Source of the DNA: Streptomyces sp. TSRI0281
GTDB lineage: Bacteria; Actinomycetota; Actinomycetes; Streptomycetales; Streptomycetaceae
Length of the DNA stretch: 64,000 nt
Assembly: GCF_001905125.1 (NCBI RefSeq)
Contig: NZ_LWLE01000002.1
Location: 167,261-231,260, forward strand
Direction of reading: 5' to 3'
Made by a program: the position numbers and the translations under genes. Within the stretch, counting starts at the first letter, position 1. Every line of letters begins with the position of its first letter. Below, in pieces: positions 42,398-52,001 of this stretch. The notes beneath the pieces were generated by a model, which saw nothing but the letters and a program-made list of their open reading frames with translations, ran no database searches and had not been told where the DNA came from.

Positions 42398-42880
42398 TCA
42401 GCCCAGGATCACCGCGCCCAGCCAGGCGCCCGCCACCAGCAGACAGGCGAACAGCTCCACCAGCACCGAGTAGCCGGTGGCCCGCATCACCGAGCGGACC
42501 GAGGCCCAGCCCGCCCCCCGGCTGCCGAGCCGCAGCCGCTCGGCACCGTAGATCGCACCGACGTACCCCACGATCCCGCCCACCACCGGCAGCACGAAGA
42601 ACCCCACGATCGCCGCCACCCCGCCGATCATCAAGCTCTTGCGGGGCGCCCCCGACTCGGCGGGGCGGCGGGGTGGCAGCAGCGGTTTCAGGGCCTGGTT
42701 GAGCAGCAGTACGACGGTTGCGCCGATCAGTACGCCCCAGGCGGCCGGTCCCTGGTCCGTCAGCGCCCACCACAGCACCGCGGCCCACACGATCGCCTGA
42801 CCCGGCACGCCCGGCACCAGCACGCCGACCAGTCCGAGCAGCATGACCAGGCCGACGGCGACGAGCTGCCACACACTCAT
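42398..42880 (-). CDS. DUF456 family membrane protein
   Basis: A 160-aa membrane protein of the DUF456 family. An N-terminal helical hairpin (LVAVGLVMLLGLVGVLVPGVPGQAIVW) is followed by two Gly-rich membrane segments (MIGGVAAIVGFFVLPVVGGIVG) and a C-terminal pair (YSVLVELFACLLVAGAWLGAVI). Function unknown. The ATG at 42880 has no strong ribosome-binding site. Confidence 0.85.
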   Translation of the reverse strand: MSVWQLVAVGLVMLLGLVGVLVPGVPGQAIVWAAVLWWALTDQGPAAWGVLIGATVVLLLNQALKPLLPPRRPAESGAPRKSLMIGGVAAIVGFFVLPVVGGIVGYVGAIYGAERLRLGSRGAGWASVRSVMRATGYSVLVELFACLLVAGAWLGAVILG

Positions 42881-42929
42881 CTGACCAGCCTGCCGGAGAC
42901 CACCGCGTTACGCCCGTCAGCGCAGCCCC

Positions 42930-43085
42930 GGCCACCTGCGCGGACTCCTGGGTGGACTCCTGTTCGGGAGCCGCTTCGGGGCGGGACGGGGAGCGGCCTG
43001 AGCGGCCGCCTCGGGGGCCGCCTCGGGGAGTAAGCACTCGGGAGCCGCTTCGGGAGCCGCTTCGCGGGCCCGGAACAGGAATCCG
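42930..43085. repeat. Degenerate CGGGAGCCGCTT repeats
   Basis: Several copies of a 12-15 bp unit (CGGGAGCCGCTTCGG, CGGCCGCCTCGGGG) in the gap between the DUF456 gene and the regulator. No gene is supported here. Confidence 0.55.
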
Positions 43086-43100
43086 CGGGCCGAGGCGGTC

Positions 43101-44090
43101 TCAGGCGCGCGGGGTGCGGGACACCCAGCCCCGTTCGTACGCGTGCCAGCCCAGCTGGAGCCGCGTCGAGACCCCCGTCAGCTCCATCAGCCCCTTCACC
43201 CGCCGCTGTACGGTCCGCAGCCCCAGGTCCAGCTGCTTCGCCACGCTCGCGTCAGTCAGCCCGGCCAGCAGCAGCGACAGGATCTCCAGATCCGTCGGAT
43301 CGGGCCCGACCTCGTCCTCCCGTACCCACCCGGACTCGCCCAGCCGCAGCGGCATGGCCTCCCGCCACACCGCTTCGAACAGCCCCATCAGCGACTCCAG
43401 CAGCCCGCTGGCATGGACGACCAGAGCGGCCGGTTCCGCACCGCGCCCCGTCAGCGGCACCATCGCCAGGCCCGCGTCGGCGACGACCAGCTTCGTCGGC
43501 ACCCGGTCCACCACCCGGCACTGCTCGTCACGGCTCAGCGCGGCCGACAGCTCCAGGATCCCGGACGGCAGCGACAGCACCTCGCGCTCCACGACCACCC
43601 GGAAGGACACCCCCCGCGTCGCCGCCCGCTCCTCGGACTCGTTGTCCATGCCGCTCACCGCGATCGGATTGCCGGTGACCAGCGCGCAGACCTCCGAGGT
43701 CGCCCCCAGCTGCAACTGATGGAAACGGTGCGCCACCGCACTCGCCCCGGTCACGACCTCCACCAGATCGTGCACCGCCGGCTCGCTCGCCTCCGCCCGG
43801 TACTCCTCCGCGAGCAGCGCCGACGCCAGCTCCGCCTGCTCCAGTTCGTGCCGCTGCTGGATCAGCAGGGCCCCCAGCGCCACCCCCGGAGGCGCCGCCA
43901 CCCAGCGGCTGGGCCGCGCCGAGGACTGGGCCGCCAGGCCCTGCTGCTCCAGCCTGCGCAGCGCCCGTTCGGTGTCCGCTTCGGGCAGCGCCAGCCGGTG
44001 CGCGAGGTCGGAGAGCTCCGCGGCCCCCGCCGCGACGAGTGCGCGGTACGCCGCTTCCTGTCGCTCGTCGAGACCTATCGCACCCAGCAT
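43101..44090 (-). CDS. LuxR-type HTH regulator with TrmB-like N terminus
   Basis: A 329-aa regulator. The N terminus (about 1-75: IGLDERQEAAYRALVAAGAAELSDLAHRLALPEADTERAL) is a TrmB-like winged helix. A middle sensor-like part lacks a known domain. The C terminus (about 265-325) is a LuxR HTH (LTDASVAKQLDLGLRTVQRRVKGLMELTG). It is divergent from the large secreted subtilase gene. I recall this regulator-peptidase pairing as common in Streptomyces, so it probably controls that gene. Confidence 0.86.
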   Translation of the reverse strand: MLGAIGLDERQEAAYRALVAAGAAELSDLAHRLALPEADTERALRRLEQQGLAAQSSARPSRWVAAPPGVALGALLIQQRHELEQAELASALLAEEYRAEASEPAVHDLVEVVTGASAVAHRFHQLQLGATSEVCALVTGNPIAVSGMDNESEERAATRGVSFRVVVEREVLSLPSGILELSAALSRDEQCRVVDRVPTKLVVADAGLAMVPLTGRGAEPAALVVHASGLLESLMGLFEAVWREAMPLRLGESGWVREDEVGPDPTDLEILSLLLAGLTDASVAKQLDLGLRTVQRRVKGLMELTGVSTRLQLGWHAYERGWVSRTPRA

Positions 44091-44249
44091 CTCCGGCCCT
44101 CCCGGGCGTCGTGATCGCGCGCCGCCGCGCCTGCTCCGGCCGACCGGCCATGGCGGGAAAAGGCCACGGCGTAAACCCGCCGTACACATCATCCCCCGTA
44201 CCGGTGGCCCCTCTGTCAATGTGGCGCCACCGCAGTACCAACAACCTCT

Positions 44250-44279
44250 GGAATGTCGCCCCTTGGGCTGGTTCATTCC
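44250..44279. promoter_or_regulatory. Inverted repeat upstream of subtilase gene
   Basis: GGAATG (44250-44255) ... CATTCC (44274-44279), 18 nt apart, 20 nt before the subtilase ATG; a further TGGCGCCA palindrome lies at 44222-44229. Possible binding sites of the divergent LuxR-type regulator. Confidence 0.35.
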
Positions 44280-44299
44280 GGATTGACCTGGGGAGAGCG

Positions 44300-47200
44300 A
44301 TGCGCCCGATATCGCGTACGGCACTGGGAGCGGCGACCGCAGCCGTCCTCGCCGTCACCGCGATCGCACCGTCCGTGGCGGCGCCACCGGACGACGTGAC
44401 CGCGAAGAGACCGCTGACCGGCAGCGCGGCCGCCGCCGCGAAGGACGGGAAGCCGGTCACCGTGACCCTGGTCACGGGCGACAAGGTGCGGGTGAGCACG
44501 GACAGTTCGGGCGCCGCGTCCGCCGCCGCGCTGCCCCGCGAGGACGGCACCGTACCCCTCGTGCAGACCCGGCAGTCCGGCAAGGACCTGTACGTCTACC
44601 CGGACACCGCCGTCGAGGCGCTCGCCGCGGGCACGGTCGACGAAGAACTCTTCAACGTCACCGGCCTGATCCGCCAGGGTTACGACGACGCGCACTCCAC
44701 GACCGTGCCGCTGATCGCCACCTACCGGGCGGACACCGCACGCAGCGCGCCGCCCACCCCGCGCGGAGCCGAGCGCGGAGCGGTCCTCGATGTCATCGAC
44801 GGCGTCGCGCTCCGGGCCGACAAGAAGCGGACCGACGCCTTCTGGGCGGACCTCACCGCACCCCGGTCGCGCTCCGCCGCCGGGCTCAAGAAGCTCTGGC
44901 TCGACCGCAAGGTCGAAGCCAATCTCGACAAGTCGACCAAGCAGGTCGGAGCCGACCTCGCCTGGGCGGCGGGCTACGACGGCAAGGGCACCAAGGTCGC
45001 CGTACTCGACACCGGCGCCGACGCCGAACACCCGGACCTCAAGGGCCGCATCACCGCCTCGGAGAACTTCACCGACTCCGACTCCACCGACGACCGCCAG
45101 GGCCACGGCACCCACACGCTGTCCACGGTCGGCGGCTCCGGCGCGGCGAGCGACGGGAAGAAGAAGGGCGTCGCGCCCGGCGCCGACCTCCTCGTCGGCA
45201 AGGTCCTCAACGACAGCGGGTCCGGCGCCGCCTCCTGGATCATCGCCGGAATGCAGTGGGCCGTCGACAACAAGGCCGATGTCGTCTCGATGAGCCTCGG
45301 CAGCGCGGCCCCCACCGACTGCACCGACCCGATGAGCCTGGCCGCCGAGGAACTCGGCCACAGCAAGGACACCCTGTTCGTGGTCGCGGCGGGCAACATC
45401 GGCCCGACGCTGAACACCGTCTCCTCGCCCGGCTGCGCCCCCAGCGTGCTGACCGTCGGCGCCGTCGACCGCGACGACTCCACCGCGAACTTCTCCAGCC
45501 GAGGCCCGGCGATCGGCTCGCACACCCTCAAGCCCGAGATCGCCGCCCCCGGCGTCGCCATCTCGGCCGCCGCGGCGGGTGGCCGCGGACCGTACGCCTA
45601 CCGGTCGATGTCCGGTACGTCGATGGCCACCCCGCATGTCGCGGGCGCCGCCGCGATCGTGAAGCAGCGCCACCCCGACTGGACCGCCCAGCAGGTCAAG
45701 GCAGCCCTGGTCTCCTCCGCGAAGAGCGCCGTCCCCGGTGATGTACGCGAGACCGGGGCCGGGCGACTCGATGTCGCGCGTGCCATCGACACGGCCGTCG
45801 TCGGATCCCCGGCCGTCCAGGGCGGCACGTTCAACTGGCCGCAGGACAGGAGCGACCGCACCACCGTCGACGTGCCCTACACCAACCTGGGCAAGACGCC
45901 GGTCAAGCTGTCGCTGAAGGTCGCGGGCGTCACCGGGAACGACGGCTCGGCCGTCCGCTCCAAGATCGCCGAACTCGGCCGCACGTCCGTCACCGTCCCG
46001 GCCGGCGCCACGGTCCGGGTCCCCCTGGAACTGGACCCGGACGCACGCCTGGACAGCAGCCAGTACGGCGATGTCACCGGACGCGTCCTGGCCACCGCCG
46101 ACGGCGTCAAGGCCGCCACCCCGTTCTCCCTGTACGTGGCCCCCGAGACCGTCACCCTGCGCGTCAAGCTCATCGACCGCACCGGAAAGCCCGCCGACGG
46201 CGTCTCCTCGCTCGATGTCATCGGCACCGACACGGCGTCCGGCGAACGGCGCTTCAACGAGGGCGCGGCCGACCAGACGTACCAGGTACGCCCCGGCGCG
46301 TACTTCGTTTCCAGCTTCATCGGCTCGCCCGACCCGAAGGACGCCACCGGGCAGCTCGTCGAGTCCGTCGGCTACCTCGCCAGGCCGCAGCTGAACGTCA
46401 CCAAGGACACCACCGTGGTGCTGGACGCCCGCAAGGCGCACAAGCTCACGGTGAAGACCGAGGACCGGGCCACCGAGACCCGCACCACCACCCTTGCGTT
46501 CGGGCGCTCGTGGGACGGGGCCTGGCTGCACTCCGGCTCCATATCCGGCAACCGAATCGTCAAGAACTATCTGGTCGACGTCCAGGGCACGGCCCGTGAC
46601 GGCGACTTCGAGTTCGACAGCTTCTGGCGCGCCTACGCCCCGCAGATCGAGAAGTTCTCCCTGGTCGGCGGACCGGCCCTGCATCCCCGACCCGCGGGTA
46701 CGGGCTCCGTCAACCTGGACGGCGCCGGCCGGGCCGAGGTCGTCGACGCGGGCACCGGCACCCCCGCCGAGCTGGCGGCCGCCGGGGTCAAGGACAGGAT
46801 CGCGCTGGTGAAGGTCGCCGACGGCGCCGGCGTCACCTCCCAGGCGAGCGCCGCCCGGACCGCGGGCGCCAAGGCACTCATCGTGCACCGCCCCTCCGCG
46901 GGTGACTGGCAGCCGGGCATCGGCTACGGCACCGCTCCGCTGCCGGTCCTCGGACTCACGTCCGACGAGGCCGCCGTCCTGACCGCCGCGCTGGCCAAGG
47001 GCCCGGCCGAGGTGTCCTGGAAGGCGACGGCGGTCAGCCCGTTCGTCTACAACCTGGCCTTCCCCGAGACGGGTCGGATCACGTCGGACCGTACGTACAA
47101 GGTCCGCGACAAGAAGCTCGGTTCGGTCACCGCCACGCACGACTCGATGGGCGTGGCCGCCGACTTCGTCGACACGCTGCTGGTCACCCGGCCGTACGGC

Positions 47201-48064
47201 GGCACCTTCGCCGCCTCCGGCTTCGACACGCTCGCCACCCCCGGCAAGCGCACCGAGTACTACTCGGCGGGCGACAGCGGCTGGCAGAAGATGCTCTCCT
47301 CCAGCTTCCCCTGGGGCGAGTTCATGACCGACCGGACGCGTACCTACCGGGCGGGACACCAGCGCACCGAGGAGTGGTACCGGGGTCTCCTGACGCCGGG
47401 CGCCCCGCGCGACGCCGCCGGAAAGGAAGCCCTCGCCGCCGAACGGCAGGACAACGTGATCGGGGTCGCCCCCGGATTCGTGACCGACACCGAACACGTC
47501 GGGGAGCAGGGCTCGTTCGGTGACCTCGGCAGCATGCGGCTCACCAGCGGCGGCGAGGAGATCGGCAGCAGCGGCTACCCGTTCGGCGCGTTCACCGTCC
47601 CGGCGGAGGACCGCGCGTACGAACTCACCCTGTCGACCACGAAGATCGGCCAGCCGGCGGCGGTGTGGAAGCGCTCCACGGCGACGGAGACCACGTGGAA
47701 GTTCCGCTCCGAGCGGCAGGCGGACGTCTATTCGCAGGGCATCCCGCTGCTCTTCCCCCGCTACGACGTCCCGTCGGACGGGATGAAGACCCTGCCCGCC
47801 ACGGACAGCCAGAAGATCGGCCTCGGTGTCACCGGCCACGCCGGCTACACACCCGGCAAGCTGACCGGTGCCAAGGTCTCCTTCTCGTACGACGGTGGCG
47901 AGACCTGGTCCCCGGCCACCACCGGCCAGCAGGGCGGCCGTTGGACCGCGACCGTGAACCACAAGGGCGCGGCGGGCAAGACGGTCACCCTGAAGACCGA
48001 ACTGACGGACGCCAATGGCAACTCCGTCGTGCAGACCGTGAAGGACGCCTATACAGTGCGTTGA
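44300..48064 (+). CDS. Large secreted S8 serine peptidase (1254 aa)
   Basis: Signal peptide about 1-28 (VTAIAPSVAAPP), then a long N-terminal pro-region (to about 215) and the subtilase domain with Asp237 (VLDTGAD), His269 (GHGTHTLST) and Ser441 (SGTSMATPHVAG). After it come beta-rich domains (about 500-760) and a PA-like insert (about 810-900: DRIALVKVADGAG ... GAKALIVH), then more beta domains to the C terminus; no anchor was seen. GGGGAGAG precedes the ATG. The multi-domain layout is that of large actinobacterial subtilases that degrade extracellular protein. Probably controlled by the divergent LuxR-type gene. Confidence 0.9.
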   Translation: MRPISRTALGAATAAVLAVTAIAPSVAAPPDDVTAKRPLTGSAAAAAKDGKPVTVTLVTGDKVRVSTDSSGAASAAALPREDGTVPLVQTRQSGKDLYVYPDTAVEALAAGTVDEELFNVTGLIRQGYDDAHSTTVPLIATYRADTARSAPPTPRGAERGAVLDVIDGVALRADKKRTDAFWADLTAPRSRSAAGLKKLWLDRKVEANLDKSTKQVGADLAWAAGYDGKGTKVAVLDTGADAEHPDLKGRITASENFTDSDSTDDRQGHGTHTLSTVGGSGAASDGKKKGVAPGADLLVGKVLNDSGSGAASWIIAGMQWAVDNKADVVSMSLGSAAPTDCTDPMSLAAEELGHSKDTLFVVAAGNIGPTLNTVSSPGCAPSVLTVGAVDRDDSTANFSSRGPAIGSHTLKPEIAAPGVAISAAAAGGRGPYAYRSMSGTSMATPHVAGAAAIVKQRHPDWTAQQVKAALVSSAKSAVPGDVRETGAGRLDVARAIDTAVVGSPAVQGGTFNWPQDRSDRTTVDVPYTNLGKTPVKLSLKVAGVTGNDGSAVRSKIAELGRTSVTVPAGATVRVPLELDPDARLDSSQYGDVTGRVLATADGVKAATPFSLYVAPETVTLRVKLIDRTGKPADGVSSLDVIGTDTASGERRFNEGAADQTYQVRPGAYFVSSFIGSPDPKDATGQLVESVGYLARPQLNVTKDTTVVLDARKAHKLTVKTEDRATETRTTTLAFGRSWDGAWLHSGSISGNRIVKNYLVDVQGTARDGDFEFDSFWRAYAPQIEKFSLVGGPALHPRPAGTGSVNLDGAGRAEVVDAGTGTPAELAAAGVKDRIALVKVADGAGVTSQASAARTAGAKALIVHRPSAGDWQPGIGYGTAPLPVLGLTSDEAAVLTAALAKGPAEVSWKATAVSPFVYNLAFPETGRITSDRTYKVRDKKLGSVTATHDSMGVAADFVDTLLVTRPYGGTFAASGFDTLATPGKRTEYYSAGDSGWQKMLSSSFPWGEFMTDRTRTYRAGHQRTEEWYRGLLTPGAPRDAAGKEALAAERQDNVIGVAPGFVTDTEHVGEQGSFGDLGSMRLTSGGEEIGSSGYPFGAFTVPAEDRAYELTLSTTKIGQPAAVWKRSTATETTWKFRSERQADVYSQGIPLLFPRYDVPSDGMKTLPATDSQKIGLGVTGHAGYTPGKLTGAKVSFSYDGGETWSPATTGQQGGRWTATVNHKGAAGKTVTLKTELTDANGNSVVQTVKDAYTVR

Positions 48065-48340
48065 TCACATCGGTGAGTCACCGCTGACATGTCACAGCGC
48101 CATGTCACAGTGGCACGTCACATCGGCTAAGTGGCATCGGCCATGTGACACCGGCCATGTGACACCGCCATGTGACGTCGGCACGTCGCGCCGACCGCGC
48201 ATCGCACTGACCGCATCGCACCGACCGGTCCGCCGGGCGTCCTTCCCGTGGGGGGTGGGGCCGCCCGGCGGACCTCTTTTACGGGCCACATTTTCCGGAT
48301 GACCCGTTTTCGTGCGCCCCTCGCGGTGGACAATATGGGC
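48065..48340. other. Intergenic region with ATGTCAC/ATGTGAC repeat cluster
   Basis: About 280 bases. The first half is the repeat cluster listed separately. The second half has the -10 GACAAT (48329-48334), 6 nt before the PP2C-like start. Confidence 0.6.
48084..48177. repeat. Cluster of ATGTCAC and inverted ATGTGAC motifs
   Basis: CTGACATGTCAC (48084-48095), CATGTCAC (48101-48108) and CACGTCAC (48114-48121) point one way. Then CATGTGAC at 48142, 48156 and 48169 point the other way, about 13-14 bp apart, so the two halves could pair as a long imperfect hairpin. Same core as the array at 29646. Confidence 0.8.
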
Positions 48341-50059
48341 ATGAGTCAGCAGGGGGAGACGCCCGCCGCCCACGAGGACGACTGGTGGCGCGAGCTGTAC
48401 GACGAGGCGGCGCCGGACACCGGCCCGAGCAGCACGGCCGACAGTCTCGACGACCGCTTCGACTCCGTGTCGGACACGGTGACCTCAGCGGTGGTACGCG
48501 GGGGCCACGGCGCCCCCGGGGCGGAAGCCCACCGGCCCCGGGGCCTGCCGCCGGAGCCGGAGCAGAGTCCGGAGGTGGGGCCCGAGCAGACTCCGGAGAG
48601 GGGGCCTGAGCAGAATGCGGAGGCGGGGCCGGAGCCGGGCTTGGGGCCGGTGCCGGGCCCGCAGTCGGAGTCGGCCCCTGAGTCGGCCCCGGCCCCGGAC
48701 GTGCCGCCGACGTCGCCTCCGCCGCCCGTGTCTCCGTCCCCCGTGCCGTCCCCGCCGCCCGCCACCGTCTCCTTTCGTGCGCCCTGGGAGCCGCGGTCCG
48801 GGCCGCCGGAGCCGCGTACCTTCGCCGCTCCCGTCCCGCCAACCCCACCCTCACCACCGCCCGAGCCACCGCAACCGCGCCGGGCACCCGACGCCGTCGC
48901 GGACGCGGACGCCGGCGAGCGGGCCCCGGCCGCCGCCCCCGCCCCTCGCCCCGTCGTCGGGTATCTCGGAGACCGGCCGCCCACCTACGACGCCGAACCC
49001 GCCACCCTGCCCGTCTCCACGTCGCTCACCCTGGACGGGCTCGTCCCCGACACCGTGCTCGACGGCGCCCGGTACGGCACGTACACCCTGCGCGCCGCCT
49101 CCGTGCGAGGGGACTCGGCGCGCTTCCGCGGCGAACCACGGCGTGACGCCCTGCTGACCGCCCGCTTCGGGACCGCCGAGAGCGCCCTCGTCCTCGTCGC
49201 GATGGCCAGCGGCGCCCGTGCCGCCGAAGGGGTGCATCTCGCGGCGGCCGATGCCTGCCGCTGGATCGGCGGCGCGGTCGGCCGCAGCCACGCACGGCTC
49301 GCCGAGGACATAAGGGCCGGGCGCCGGGGCGATCTGAAGTCCGGACTCCACCGGCTCACCGACCGCACCTACGGAAAGCTGCGCGCCCGTGCCGCCGAAC
49401 TGGGCCTCGAACCGGACGAGTACACCGCGGGGCTGCGCTGCCTGCTGCTCCCGGCCGACCCCGAATGCCGCACCCGGGTCTTCTTCGGCGTCGGCAGCGG
49501 CGGGCTCTTCCGGCTGCGCGACGGCCTCTGGCACGACCTCGAACCCGTTGTCGGGGAGGCGGTGGCCACCCGAACCGCGAAGGACCCCGGAACCGCGAAG
49601 GACCCGAGAACCGCACTGGCCACCGGAACCGCTGAAGACCCGAGGGCGGGAGCTGCGGCGGCCACCGGGACCGGGCCGGGGACCAGGACGGCGGGGGACG
49701 GTGCGGCGGGGGACCGTACGGTGGGCGAGGAGGGCCGGGACGGCAACCGGCTGACCATGGACCTCCGGACCACGACACCCCCGTCCCCGTCCGTGTCCCC
49801 GTATGCCGGGGTCCCCCCGTCGCCGCGCTCCGAGCGTTTCCGGTTCCGGGCGTCCGTGGCCCGCCCCCGGGACACGCTCCTGCTGTGCAGCGACGGGCTC
49901 GCCGAACCGATGCGCGGTGAGCCCGCGCTCGCCGCGGAGCTCGCGGAGCGCTGGGCGGACCCCGTGCCACCGGGGCTGCCCGCCTTCCTCGTGGACACCC
50001 AGCTCCGGGTCAAGGGGTACGCCGACGACCGTACGAGCGCGGCCGTCTGGGAGGCGTAA
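48341..50059 (+). CDS. PP2C-like serine/threonine phosphatase with Pro-rich N terminus
   Basis: A 572-aa cytoplasmic protein. Residues about 70-230 are a disordered, Pro/Glu-rich stretch (PEQTPERGPEQNAEAGPEPG type repeats). From about 240 a PP2C-like domain is seen: ASVRGDSARFRGEPRRDALL, VLVAMASGARAAEGVHLA and the C-terminal DTLLLCSDGLAEPM. It is interrupted at about 410-490 by a second low-complexity insert (TAKDPGTAKDPRT). The usual RGxxH and DG metal residues are altered, so activity is uncertain. GACAAT 6 nt before the ATG suggests a leaderless mRNA. Confidence 0.78.
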   Translation: MSQQGETPAAHEDDWWRELYDEAAPDTGPSSTADSLDDRFDSVSDTVTSAVVRGGHGAPGAEAHRPRGLPPEPEQSPEVGPEQTPERGPEQNAEAGPEPGLGPVPGPQSESAPESAPAPDVPPTSPPPPVSPSPVPSPPPATVSFRAPWEPRSGPPEPRTFAAPVPPTPPSPPPEPPQPRRAPDAVADADAGERAPAAAPAPRPVVGYLGDRPPTYDAEPATLPVSTSLTLDGLVPDTVLDGARYGTYTLRAASVRGDSARFRGEPRRDALLTARFGTAESALVLVAMASGARAAEGVHLAAADACRWIGGAVGRSHARLAEDIRAGRRGDLKSGLHRLTDRTYGKLRARAAELGLEPDEYTAGLRCLLLPADPECRTRVFFGVGSGGLFRLRDGLWHDLEPVVGEAVATRTAKDPGTAKDPRTALATGTAEDPRAGAAAATGTGPGTRTAGDGAAGDRTVGEEGRDGNRLTMDLRTTTPPSPSVSPYAGVPPSPRSERFRFRASVARPRDTLLLCSDGLAEPMRGEPALAAELAERWADPVPPGLPAFLVDTQLRVKGYADDRTSAAVWEA

Positions 50060-50170
50060 CCCCGCGGGCCGTGGGTTGATGGACTCCGGAGACCGTCCGG
50101 CCGAGGTTTCGGGCTCCGGAGTCCGGACAGCCGACAGTGCACGGAGCACAGGTAGAGAGGGTGCGCACCC

Positions 50171-51913
50171 ATGGCCAAGCAGAACGTGTCGGAGCAGTTC
50201 GTCGACATCCTCGTCAGGGCGGGCGTCAAGCGCATGTACGGCGTGGTCGGCGACAGCCTGAATCCGGTGGTCGACGCCATCCGGCGTAACGCGGCCATCG
50301 ACTGGATCCAGGTCAGGCACGAGGAGGTAGCCGCCTTCGCGGCCGGTGCGGAAGCGCAGATCACCGGCAGCCTGGCCGCCTGCGCGGGATCGTGCGGCCC
50401 CGGCAATCTGCACCTCATCAACGGGCTCTACGACGCCCACCGCTCCATGGCCCCGGTGCTCGCCCTGGCCTCGCACATCCCCTCCAGCGAGATCGGGCTC
50501 GGCTACTTCCAGGAGACCCATCCGGAGCTGCTCTTCCAGGAGTGCAGCCACTACAACGAGATGATCTCCAACCCGCAGCAGATGCCGCGCCTTCTCCAGA
50601 CGGCCATCCAGCACGCGATCGGCCGCGGCGGGGTCAGCGTCGTCTCGATGCCGGGTGACATTGCCTCGCAGCCCGCCCCCGAGAAGTCGATCGAACACGC
50701 CCTGGTCACCTCACGCCCGTCGGTACGGCCCGGGGACGAGGAGATCGAGAAGCTCTGCCGGATGGTCGACGAGGCCAAACGGGTGACCCTGTTCTGCGGC
50801 AGCGGAACCGCTGGCGCGCACGCCGAGGTGATGGAGTTCGCGGAGCGGGTGAAGTCCCCGGTCGGCCACGCACTGCGTGGCAAGGAGTGGATCCAGTACG
50901 ACAACCCGTACGACGTCGGCATGAGCGGGCTGCTCGGCTACGGTGCCGCCTACGAGGCGACCAACGAGTGCGACCTGCTCATCCTGCTCGGCACCGACTT
51001 CCCGTACAACGCCTTCCTCCCGGACGATGTGAAGATCGTCCAGGTCGATGTGCGTCCCGAACACCTGGGCCGGCGTTCCAAGCTCGATCTGGCGGTCTGG
51101 GGAGATGTGCGCGAGACACTGCGCTGTCTGACGCCGAGGGTGAAGGCCAAGACCGACCGCAAGTTCCTCGACCGGATGCTGAAGAAGCACGCCGACGCGC
51201 TGGAGGGCGTGGTCAAGGCGTACACCCGCAAGGTCGACAAGCATGTGCCGATCCACCCGGAGTACGTCGCTTCGGTACTGGACGAACTCGCGGACGACGA
51301 TGCGGTGTTCACCGTCGATACCGGGATGTGCAATGTATGGGCGGCCCGCTATCTCTCGCCCAACGGCAAGCGGCGGGTGATCGGTTCGTTCAGTCACGGT
51401 TCGATGGCCAACGCGCTGCCGCAGGCGATCGGCGCCCAGTTCGTCGACCGGAACCGGCAGGTCGTGTCGATGTCCGGCGACGGCGGATTCACCATGCTCA
51501 TGGGCGACTTCCTCACCCTGGTCCAGTACGACCTGCCGGTGAAGATCGTCCTCTTCAACAACTCCTCTCTGGGCATGGTGGAGTTGGAGATGCTGGTGGC
51601 GGGTCTGCCGTCGTTCGGTACGACGAACAAGAATCCGGACTTCGCCGCCGTCGCCCGCGCCGCCGGGGCGTACGGGGTGCGGGTGGAGAAGCCCAAACAG
51701 CTTGAAGGCGCCCTCAAGGACGCCTTCAAGCACAAGGGCCCCGCACTGGTCGACGTGGTCACCGACCCGAACGCCCTGTCCATCCCGCCGAAGATCAGCG
51801 CGGACATGGTGACCGGCTTCGCGCTCTCCGCCAGCAAGATCGTGCTGGACGGGGGAGTGGGCCGGATGCTCCAGTTGGCCCGCTCCAATCTGCGCAACGT
51901 CCCCCGCCCCTGA
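50171..51913 (+). CDS. poxB: Pyruvate dehydrogenase (quinone)/pyruvate oxidase-like ThDP enzyme
   Basis: A 580-aa thiamine-diphosphate enzyme of the PoxB type, oxidising pyruvate to acetate and CO2 with electrons passed via FAD to quinone. The N-terminal domain holds the catalytic Glu (VRHEEVAAFAAGAEAQITG, about residue 50); the central domain binds FAD (CGSGTAGAHAEVMEF); the C-terminal domain has the ThDP signature GDGGFTMLMGDF ... NNSSLGMVE. The tail lacks an obvious amphipathic lipid-binding helix of E. coli PoxB. GAGAGG precedes the ATG. It stands alone, convergent with the mannosidase gene. Confidence 0.88.
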   Translation: MAKQNVSEQFVDILVRAGVKRMYGVVGDSLNPVVDAIRRNAAIDWIQVRHEEVAAFAAGAEAQITGSLAACAGSCGPGNLHLINGLYDAHRSMAPVLALASHIPSSEIGLGYFQETHPELLFQECSHYNEMISNPQQMPRLLQTAIQHAIGRGGVSVVSMPGDIASQPAPEKSIEHALVTSRPSVRPGDEEIEKLCRMVDEAKRVTLFCGSGTAGAHAEVMEFAERVKSPVGHALRGKEWIQYDNPYDVGMSGLLGYGAAYEATNECDLLILLGTDFPYNAFLPDDVKIVQVDVRPEHLGRRSKLDLAVWGDVRETLRCLTPRVKAKTDRKFLDRMLKKHADALEGVVKAYTRKVDKHVPIHPEYVASVLDELADDDAVFTVDTGMCNVWAARYLSPNGKRRVIGSFSHGSMANALPQAIGAQFVDRNRQVVSMSGDGGFTMLMGDFLTLVQYDLPVKIVLFNNSSLGMVELEMLVAGLPSFGTTNKNPDFAAVARAAGAYGVRVEKPKQLEGALKDAFKHKGPALVDVVTDPNALSIPPKISADMVTGFALSASKIVLDGGVGRMLQLARSNLRNVPRP

Positions 51914-52001
51914 CCTCGCGGTGAGGGGCCGGGGCGGGGGCGAGGCAGGAGCGGGAGCCGGGCGACGCACGGGCCGGGCGCGGCCGTGATGAGGGGCGCG
52001 C

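Noticed and set aside
44273..47962. 1229-codon open frame antisense to the large subtilase
   Set aside because: Shadow of codon bias; no start signal or domain, and the opposite strand encodes an intact S8 peptidase.
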